A stretch of 12,667 bases of DNA, from NCBI GenBank assembly GCA_964542895.1, contig CAZIWT010000112.1:1-12667 (forward strand). The letters are read 5' to 3'. The notes beneath the pieces were generated by a model that worked only from the letters and a program-made list of their open reading frames with translations, did no database searches and was not told where the DNA came from. This DNA is from Zymogenus sp964542895. Lineage in GTDB: Bacteria > Desulfobacterota > Zymogenia > Zymogenales > Zymogenaceae. Position numbers and translations under genes: made by a program. The stretch's first letter is position 1. The number at the start of each line of letters is the position of its first letter. This document shows, in pieces, positions 7,889 to 12,667 of this stretch.

Positions 7889-9109
7889 CTACTTCACGGC
7901 GTAGAGATACCCGTCCCCGCTGCCGAAGTAGACGATTCCCTCCCTCACCACGGGCGTGGAGTTGATGTAGCCCCCGGTTCTGTAGCGCCATATCTCCTTT
8001 CCGGTCGAAGCCTCCAGAGCGACGAGGCTCCCCTCGGAGCTTCCCACGTATACGATCCCGCCGCCCACGACGGGCGATGTCTGGATCTTCCCGGGAATCC
8101 TCGAACTCCATATTTTCTTTCCACTTCTGCTCTTGAGGGCGTAGAGCCTTCCGTTTGTCCCGGCGACGTAGACGACGCCGTCCGCCACCCCCGGCGCCGA
8201 GAGCACCTTTCCCCCCACGTTGAACCGCCATCTCTCGCTTCCCCACCTGGCGCTTAAGGCATAGAGACAGCCCCCTTCAGTCCCGAAGTAGATCGACGCC
8301 CCGACGGCGCCCCCGGAGATGGCCGGGGACGAGACCGCCTTCCTTCCCGCGTCAAACCGCCACGACACCTTTTTCGTGCCGCCGTCGACGGCGATCATAT
8401 CCCCCTTTGTGTTTCCCGCGTAGACGAGGCCGAGGTTGATTTTCGGGTCCGATTCCAGGCCTCCGCCGACCTTCAGACGCCAGATTTTGTCTCCCGTCTT
8501 CGAGTCTGCGGCGTAGAGGTTGCCGTCGCAGCTCCCGAAGTAGACCGCCCCGCCCCAGACGGCGGGCGACGACCTGACCATCCCCTCCGTCTCGAACCGC
8601 CAGGCGAAATTCCCGTTCAAGGCCCCCACCGCGTAGAGGCCGTTGTCGTCACACCCAACGTAGACCTTGTCCTTCGAAACGGTGGGGCCCGAGCGAACCC
8701 TGTCCCCCATCATGTGGCGCCAGAGCTCCCGTCCCGTGTCGATGTCCACCGCGTAGAGCCTGCCGTCGTCGCTCCCGAAGTAGATAACGTTTCCCGATAT
8801 CGTCGGGGAGGAGTTTATCGGCCCATTCGTCTTGAACTTCCAGAGGACCATAAGCCCGATGGAGCTCTCCCCGGAGCCGGGCGGGGTGTGTCCGCAGCCG
8901 ACAGTGAGGAGAATTATTATCGCCGCCGCTACCCCTTTAAAGAAATGATTCGTCCGATTTTTTGGAGATTCCGCTGCAATATTAGAAAGGGTAAAAAAAG
9001 TAAAAAGGCCTGCAACAAGGCGGGGGGAAGCGGCTCCCGTTGGACATCGGAGAAGGGCGGAGCGTTTTTGGTTGGAATGTCTTACTATATCTTTAAGGCA
9101 AAGTAACAT
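7889..9109 (-). CDS. PQQ-like beta-propeller repeat lipoprotein (eight repeats)
   Basis: From the ATG at 9109 (GGGGGA three to four bases upstream) this is 406 residues. About eight repeats of roughly 40 residues run from residue 89 to the end, each with a W-[KR]-[FY] start, an SSP turn, a VYFGS strand and a LYAVD strand ending in TG-x-E/K. This is the PQQ/quinoprotein-like repeat and should close into an eight-bladed propeller. BamB is a related fold, but BamB partners and genes are not nearby. A hydrophobic run ending in LLTVGC (Cys72) is a good lipobox, implying a lipidated periplasmic or outer-membrane protein. The roughly 50 residues before that run, with a second hydrophobic patch, are odd for a signal peptide; a TTG six codons upstream is another option. 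It is probably a structural or binding scaffold. No dehydrogenase domain is present, so an enzymatic PQQ role is unlikely. Confidence 0.82.
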   Translation of the reverse strand: MLLCLKDIVRHSNQKRSALLRCPTGAASPRLVAGLFTFFTLSNIAAESPKNRTNHFFKGVAAAIIILLTVGCGHTPPGSGESSIGLMVLWKFKTNGPINSSPTISGNVIYFGSDDGRLYAVDIDTGRELWRHMMGDRVRSGPTVSKDKVYVGCDDNGLYAVGALNGNFAWRFETEGMVRSSPAVWGGAVYFGSCDGNLYAADSKTGDKIWRLKVGGGLESDPKINLGLVYAGNTKGDMIAVDGGTKKVSWRFDAGRKAVSSPAISGGAVGASIYFGTEGGCLYALSARWGSERWRFNVGGKVLSAPGVADGVVYVAGTNGRLYALKSRSGKKIWSSRIPGKIQTSPVVGGGIVYVGSSEGSLVALEASTGKEIWRYRTGGYINSTPVVREGIVYFGSGDGYLYAVK

Positions 9110-9281
9110 TTTCCCCCGCGAAAACAATCAGTTACCTTTGTGCACTCAAAATGGAACAGGTAAAAACCCAATTGGAACATTGTTATATTGTTATAAGCTG
9201 CGGTTTCGGTCAGGGTGTTCCGTTTTTTACGATCTCAAAGGATGGGGGTCGAAACGTCTTCTGGCGAAAATTCGTTAAATC
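9110..9281. other. Gap between ABC ATPase and propeller genes, with short repeats
   Basis: This AT-rich spacer should hold the 3' end of the ABC operon and the promoter of the propeller gene. It contains a perfect tandem TTGTTATA (9180-9187, 9188-9195), which on the minus strand gives two TATAAC boxes as possible -10 elements. GGAACA occurs twice (9153-9158, 9174-9179) with its inverse TGTTCC at 9216-9221. I see no convincing terminator and no real coding region. Confidence 0.4.
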
Positions 9282-10091
9282 CTAAGGGGCATCGGTGGTG
9301 CTTATTGACAGCATCGACTTGTCTCTCAGACTCCCCCTGACCTTTTGAAACTCGTTTAAGAGGGCGTCCACCGTGAGCTTATCCCTCTCGGCCCCCTTCG
9401 CATCGAGGATTATGTTTCCCTGGTGCATCATGACAAGGCGGTTTCCGATCGCCAGCGCCTGGGTCATGTTGTGGGTTACCATTATCGTCGTCAGCCCGTA
9501 TTTTCCGACTATCATCTTCGTGATATCCATCACCTGCTGGGCGGTCTTGGGATCCAGGGCGGCCGTGTGCTCGTCCAACAGCAGCACCTTCGGCTCGTTC
9601 ATGGTTGCCATCAGCAGCGTCAGCGACTGACGCTGACCGCCGGAGAGGAGGCCCACCTTGTCCTTGAGGCGGTCTTCCAGCCCCAGGTCAAGGAGCCTGA
9701 GGTGTGAGCGAAAAAGCTCCCGCTTCGCCCTTGTGACTCCCATCTTAAGCCCCCTCATCCTCCCCCTGGAGAGGGCCATCGAGAAGTTTTCCTCGATGGT
9801 CATGGAGGCCGCGGTCCCCATCATCGGATCCTGAAAGACCCTCCCTATAAATGCCGCCCTGCTGAATTCCCTCAAGGGGGTGACGTCAAGGCCGTCGATT
9901 ACGATCCTCCCGGAATCGGGGGGATAAACACCCGCTATCAGGTTCAACAGTGTGGACTTTCCCGCCCCGTTGGACCCTATCACCGTAATGAAATCGGACT
10001 TCTTTATGTTGAGATCGATCTTGTCTATGGCGAGGTTTTCGTTGACGCTGTCCTTGTTGAATACCTTCCTCAACCCCCTGACCTTTATCAT
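9282..10091 (-). CDS. ABC transporter ATP-binding protein (TrpZ-like)
   Basis: This is the cytoplasmic ATPase that powers the importer encoded with it. The 269-residue protein has every functional ABC motif: Walker A GSNGAGKST (39-47), Q-loop Q87, signature LSGGQ (149-153), Walker B VLLLDEH with D173 and E174, and the switch histidine H207 (VTHN). The overall pattern suits the ATPases paired with LIV-type permeases and with TrpX-like binding proteins. Its ATG overlaps the permease stop by 4 bp (ATGA on the minus strand), and a GGGGGAG ribosome site lies inside the end of the permease gene, so the two are translationally coupled. Substrate is inferred from the system, not from this subunit. 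Confidence 0.93.
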   Translation of the reverse strand: MIKVRGLRKVFNKDSVNENLAIDKIDLNIKKSDFITVIGSNGAGKSTLLNLIAGVYPPDSGRIVIDGLDVTPLREFSRAAFIGRVFQDPMMGTAASMTIEENFSMALSRGRMRGLKMGVTRAKRELFRSHLRLLDLGLEDRLKDKVGLLSGGQRQSLTLLMATMNEPKVLLLDEHTAALDPKTAQQVMDITKMIVGKYGLTTIMVTHNMTQALAIGNRLVMMHQGNIILDAKGAERDKLTVDALLNEFQKVRGSLRDKSMLSISTTDAP

Positions 10092-11035
10092 TTCTCGCTC
10101 CCCCCCCTTTTGAAGGCCCCTATCTTCACCTTTCCCCTCACGGTCGGAAACATAAGGGCGAACACGACCAGTATCGCCGTTATGAGCTTCAAGTCGCTGG
10201 GGCTTATAACGAATCCTCCTATCCTGAGGGAGAGGGCAAAGGCGATGGCCAGCCGGTAGATGATGGAGCCTATGATGACGCCCAGCGTGGCCCTGAAGAC
10301 GGTCATCTCACCTAAAAGCGCCTCCCCGATAATCACCGAGGCGAGCCCCGCGACGATCGTCCCGACGCCCATCGTGACGTCGGCGAGCCCCTGGTCCTGG
10401 GCGACCAGCGCCCCACATAAGGCCACGAGCCCGTTGGAGAGGGCGACCCCCAGCATGATCGTCAGGTGGGTGTTCACCCCCTGGGCGCGGATCATGTTCT
10501 CGTTGTCGCCGGTGGCCCTCAGCGCAAGCCCGAGGTCCGTGTGGAGAAAGAGGTCGAGAATTATTTTTATTCCTACAACTATAAGTGTAAAAATAGTCAG
10601 CGACAGGGCGATCCCCAAAAATCTATCGCTTACCCCCAGTGAGCTCATTATTTTCGTTGCCTCGGGGAAGAGGTCGAAAATCGTGATCTGGTTGATAAAG
10701 GGGATGTTCGGCTTGCCCATAATCCTGATGTTTATGGAGTAGAGGGCGATCATCGTCAGGATCGAGGCGAGAAGGTTCAATATCTTCAGCTTCGTGGATA
10801 GAAACGCGGTGACGAATCCCGCGGCCATCCCGGCGGCGAATGCTACGGGGAGGGTAACGAAGGGATTTATACCTTTTGTAATCATGACCGCCGCCACCGA
10901 CGCCCCGAGGGGGAGGCTCCCGTCCACGGTGAGGTCGGGAAAGTCGAGAACGCGGAAGGTAAGATAGACGCCCAGCGCCATCAGGGCATAGACCAAACCC
11001 TGAGAGAGGGCTCCTAATGCGGCATAGAGAGACAA
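10088..11035 (-). CDS. ABC transporter permease, LIV/TrpY type
   Basis: This 315-residue inner-membrane protein has about eight to nine hydrophobic segments and the branched-chain amino acid permease pattern (BPD_transp_2). A FRVLDFPDLTVDGS stretch (27-40) lies near the N-terminus, and a GLALRATGDNENMIRAQG loop (169-186) is likely to be the site touching the ATPase. This form accompanies TrpX-type binding proteins. The start is TTG: an AAGGA Shine-Dalgarno sits six bases before it and no in-frame ATG or GTG is nearby, so this decides the start. It likely forms a homodimeric pore with the ATPase coded downstream. It is separated by 341 bp from the binding-protein gene, unusually far for one operon. 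Confidence 0.9.
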   Translation of the reverse strand: MSLYAALGALSQGLVYALMALGVYLTFRVLDFPDLTVDGSLPLGASVAAVMITKGINPFVTLPVAFAAGMAAGFVTAFLSTKLKILNLLASILTMIALYSINIRIMGKPNIPFINQITIFDLFPEATKIMSSLGVSDRFLGIALSLTIFTLIVVGIKIILDLFLHTDLGLALRATGDNENMIRAQGVNTHLTIMLGVALSNGLVALCGALVAQDQGLADVTMGVGTIVAGLASVIIGEALLGEMTVFRATLGVIIGSIIYRLAIAFALSLRIGGFVISPSDLKLITAILVVFALMFPTVRGKVKIGAFKRGGSEK

Positions 11036-11077
11036 ATTAAATCCTTAAAGTAAATGCCAGACAGTAAGACATAAAAT

Positions 11078-11083
11078 AATATA
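11078..11083 (-). promoter_or_regulatory. Possible internal promoter before the permease gene
   Basis: On the minus strand TATATT (5 of 6 match to the -10 consensus) is preceded by TGC, giving an extended -10 element. The -35 position (TTTCAG) is poor. It lies about 40 bp upstream of the permease TTG and could drive permease and ATPase independently of the binding protein. Confidence 0.3.
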
Positions 11084-11192
11084 GCAGATAAACGGAAATA
11101 CTGAAACATATAAAGTACAATGGATAGACAATTTGTATTTATCAAGGTACTCTCATATAATTTCTGATGGCCCCCCTTTTTGCGAATACAAA

Positions 11193-11217
11193 GGGTGGGG
11201 GGGATTTCCCCCCACCC
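11193..11217 (-). terminator. Strong GC hairpin in the transporter gap
   Basis: GGGTGGGGGG (11193-11202) pairs perfectly with CCCCCCACCC (11208-11217) around a 5-nt loop, forming a ten-pair stem. On the minus strand it is followed by TTTGTATT, a short and imperfect U-tract, so it could be a leaky terminator after the binding-protein gene. It could also be a stabilising 3'-end structure for that message. A C6 run at 11171-11176 could compete for the G tract. Confidence 0.5.
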
Positions 11218-11376
11218 ACAACATTTCTAACCGGTTAAAGCCAACCAATCATAGCCAGGTAATCGTGCCCGCCTTTTCATACCCAACGAGCCAAAAATCA
11301 ACTACCGGCTGACCAAAGCCAACCGGCCGAAAAAATGTCCAAGAAAACAGCCCGCTTTAAAAGTTGGTGCAGCCCG

Positions 11377-12354
11377 TTACTCGACGATCTTGTCGGCCCT
11401 GTCCACCAGATCCTTAGGCAGCTCTATACCCATCTCGGCGGCGGCACCCGGATTCACGTAGAGGAGCAAGTCCTCGAGCGATTCGGTGGGCATCGTGCCG
11501 GGGTCTTTCCCCTTCAATATCTCTATGGCCATCCTGCCGGTCTGTTTACCGAGTCTGTAGTAGTCGATGGCGATGGCGGCAACGGCTCCCCTGGGGACCG
11601 AATCCACGTCCGCGGCAAAGAGCGGAATGTCGTTGTCCTTGCAGACCTTGGTTACCGACTCGAAGGCGGAGACAACGGTGTTGTCCGTCGGGATGTGAAT
11701 GGCGTCCACTTTCCCCACGAGGCTTTCGGCCGCGGAGAGCACCTCGCCGGAGTTGGATGCGGTGGCCTCAACGATCTCGAAGCCGAGCCTGGCCGCCTCC
11801 TCCTTGGCCTGTTTCAGGGAGGTCAGGGAGTTGGCCTCGCCGGCGTTGTAGATAAAGCCGAGCTTCTTTATCTCCGGGATGACCTCCATTATGAGCTCAA
11901 ACTGCCTGTCGACGGGAGACAAATCGGTAGTTCCGGTGACGTTCTTTCCGCCCCCCTCGAGGCTTTCCACAAGGCCTGCTCCCACGGGGTCGGTGACGGC
12001 CGAGAATACAATGGGAATCTCCGTTGTCGCCTCCACCATTACCTGGGATGTGGGGGTCGCGATGGTCAGGATGAGGTTCGGATTCATACCCACGAGCTTA
12101 TCCGCGATGAGCTTTGCCGTGCTCATATCGCCCTGGGCGATGTTGACGTCGTATGTTACATCCTTATCCTTTTTGTAACCGTTCTCGTTAAGGTAATCGA
12201 TAAATCCATTACGGACCGCATCCAGGGCCGGGTGCTCGACGATCTGAGAGATACCGATGACGACCGGCTCCTTTTCGGAAGCGCAACCCGTAAGCCCGAC
12301 AACCAGGGTTGCGGCTACGGCCGCCGCCAAGAAAATTACCAGTAACTTTTTCAT
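11377..12354 (-). CDS. ABC transporter substrate-binding lipoprotein, TrpX-like (ABC_sub_bind)
   Basis: This 325-residue protein starts with a short basic N-terminus, a hydrophobic segment and a lipobox L-T-G-C (Cys24), so it should be a lipid-anchored periplasmic receptor. The body follows the ABC_sub_bind family: IGISQIVEHPALD at the start of the mature part, then an IVFSAVTDPVGAGLV stretch and an IHIPTDNTVVSA stretch from the cleft region. Characterised relatives bind tryptophan (streptococcal TrpX) or tyrosine (CD0873 of Clostridioides difficile); the ligand here is inferred to be an aromatic amino acid but is not certain. A GGAGG lies nine bases before the ATG. The permease and ATPase genes follow on the same strand after a long gap with a hairpin. 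Confidence 0.92.
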   Translation of the reverse strand: MKKLLVIFLAAAVAATLVVGLTGCASEKEPVVIGISQIVEHPALDAVRNGFIDYLNENGYKKDKDVTYDVNIAQGDMSTAKLIADKLVGMNPNLILTIATPTSQVMVEATTEIPIVFSAVTDPVGAGLVESLEGGGKNVTGTTDLSPVDRQFELIMEVIPEIKKLGFIYNAGEANSLTSLKQAKEEAARLGFEIVEATASNSGEVLSAAESLVGKVDAIHIPTDNTVVSAFESVTKVCKDNDIPLFAADVDSVPRGAVAAIAIDYYRLGKQTGRMAIEILKGKDPGTMPTESLEDLLLYVNPGAAAEMGIELPKDLVDRADKIVE

Positions 12355-12458
12355 TAACCTTTACCTCCATTATTTAAGAAAGCTTTCAAAATCCCCTCAA
12401 ACGGCGCATAATTGCCGAATGATCCAATATAAGGGGCTCCAAACAAGGGGAAAATCAC
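12354..12458 (-). CDS. Possible Phe/Tyr-rich leader peptide upstream of the binding protein
   Basis: A GTG-initiated 34-codon ORF reads MIFPLFGAPYIGSFGNY, then continues AFLNNGGKG at its end. It holds five Phe and two Tyr but no Trp. Its TAA overlaps the binding-protein ATG as TAATG, and the GGAGG ribosome site of that gene lies within its last codons. An AAGAGG sits nine bases before the GTG, but the best promoter candidate would start transcription after that site, which weakens the case. AT-rich DNA encodes Phe and Tyr easily, so this may be chance. If real, it would be a leader for translational coupling or attenuation. Confidence 0.3.
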   Translation of the reverse strand: MIFPLFGAPYIGSFGNYAPFEGILKAFLNNGGKG

Positions 12459-12463
12459 CCCTT
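12445..12463 (-). promoter_or_regulatory. Leader hairpin with competing partners
   Basis: AAGGGG (12445-12450) and CCCCTT (12458-12463) form a 6-bp stem whose loop covers the start of the possible leader ORF. A second AAGGGG copy (12431-12436) and a CCCCT (12393-12397) offer alternative pairings, so two or more exclusive structures are possible in the transporter leader RNA. Confidence 0.35.
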
Positions 12464-12472
12464 AAAACCTCT

Positions 12473-12501
12473 TAAATAACATAAATATTGCTTATCGTCA
12501 A
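12473..12501 (-). promoter_or_regulatory. Sigma70-like promoter for the transporter operon
   Basis: On the minus strand TTGACG (12496-12501, 5 of 6 match) is separated by 17 bp from TATTTA (12473-12478), a weaker -10, in AT-rich DNA. It would give a leader of about 110 nt before the binding-protein ATG. Confidence 0.45.
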
Positions 12502-12570
12502 GAGAAAACATTGTAGAAAAGCTTGACTAAAAAGGTGTGATACAGTATTATTTTATAAGCCTCGCAAAAA

Positions 12571-12591
12571 GGATAAGGAGTCGGATAAGGA
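12571..12591. repeat. Direct repeat GGATAAGGA upstream of the transporter promoter
   Basis: GGATAAGGA occurs at 12571-12579 and 12583-12591, a 12-bp period, about 70 bp upstream of the predicted -35. Farther out, CTTTTCGGG is repeated at 12612-12620 and 12623-12631 around GGGCCC. These could be regulator sites. The rest of 12502-12667 shows no gene. Confidence 0.35.
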
Positions 12592-12667
12592 TTGTAAAGG
12601 GGGAAATATCTCTTTTCGGGCCCTTTTCGGGGGTGAGGAGGATTTATCCGTCTCGTTAATGCCCCTT

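Larger units (their letters stand above)
11036..11376 (-). other. 341-bp gap between binding-protein and permease genes
   Basis: No gene is apparent. The half nearest the permease (about 11041-11160) is AT-rich and holds a possible promoter. The middle holds a strong GC hairpin (11193-11217). The half nearest the binding-protein stop holds short repeats: AAAGCCAACC at 11237-11246 and 11315-11324, plus the palindrome TAACCGGTTA (11228-11237). The gap may set the ratio of binding protein to membrane subunits. Confidence 0.5.

Noticed and set aside
7889..9109. PQQ-dependent alcohol dehydrogenase
   Set aside because: Too short, and it lacks the catalytic Asp/Glu and cytochrome domain; only the propeller repeat is shared.
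9072..9278. 68-codon plus-strand frame in the propeller-ATPase gap
   Set aside because: No Shine-Dalgarno or recognisable domain, and it overlaps the propeller gene start and its likely promoter.
11193..11217. G-run as a G-quadruplex
   Set aside because: There are only two G tracts, followed by the complementary C tracts; a hairpin is the simpler reading.
11335..12345. 336-codon open frame on the plus strand
   Set aside because: It is the antisense shadow of the binding-protein gene, which has a clear lipobox and family motifs; the antisense translation has no recognisable domain and a composition unlike a real protein.

Overview
The window reads as a stretch of chromosomal core and household genes from a Gram-negative-type bacterium. 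It carries lipoboxed lipoproteins, a CHASE2 adenylate cyclase, RadA, RsmE, a GT-C glycosyltransferase and a TrpXYZ-type ABC transporter. Codons are mostly GC-rich with AT-rich intergenic regions. The protein style suits a deltaproteobacterial / Desulfobacterota-like organism, but that is a guess from composition and gene content, with no marker gene to settle it. There are no rRNA or tRNA genes, CRISPR arrays, transposases or phage genes.

Layout. (1) 1-109 holds no gene; 110-1690 (-) is a polytopic glycosyltransferase. (2) 1691-1909 is a divergent control region with a sigma70-like promoter enclosed by nested inverted repeats. (3) 1910-5300 (+) is a tightly packed unit: CHASE2 adenylate cyclase, RsmE 16S rRNA methyltransferase and a zinc-ribbon RDD membrane protein, each pair overlapping by 4 bp. 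(4) 5400-6164 (+) is a divergent crotonase-fold enzyme, convergent with (5) RadA at 6346-7764 (-). (6) 7889-9109 (-) is an eight-repeat PQQ-type beta-propeller with a lipobox after an unusually long N-terminus. (7) 9282-12354 (-) is an ABC importer read in the order binding lipoprotein, permease, ATPase. It resembles systems whose characterised members import tryptophan or tyrosine. A 341-bp gap with a strong GC hairpin separates the binding protein from the permease. (8) 12355-12667 is the upstream control region of that importer. It contains a possible 34-codon, Phe/Tyr-rich leader ORF whose stop overlaps the binding-protein start codon (TAATG).

How it fits together. The importer genes form one functional module and probably one operon with internal expression tuning. 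The cyclase, RsmE and RDD genes are probably co-translated, although no biochemical link between them is evident. The other genes are single units. I see no clearly novel multi-gene system. The points most worth following up are the importer leader and its alternative hairpins, the SBP-permease gap, the atypical crotonase active site, and the nested operator-like repeats at the cyclase promoter.
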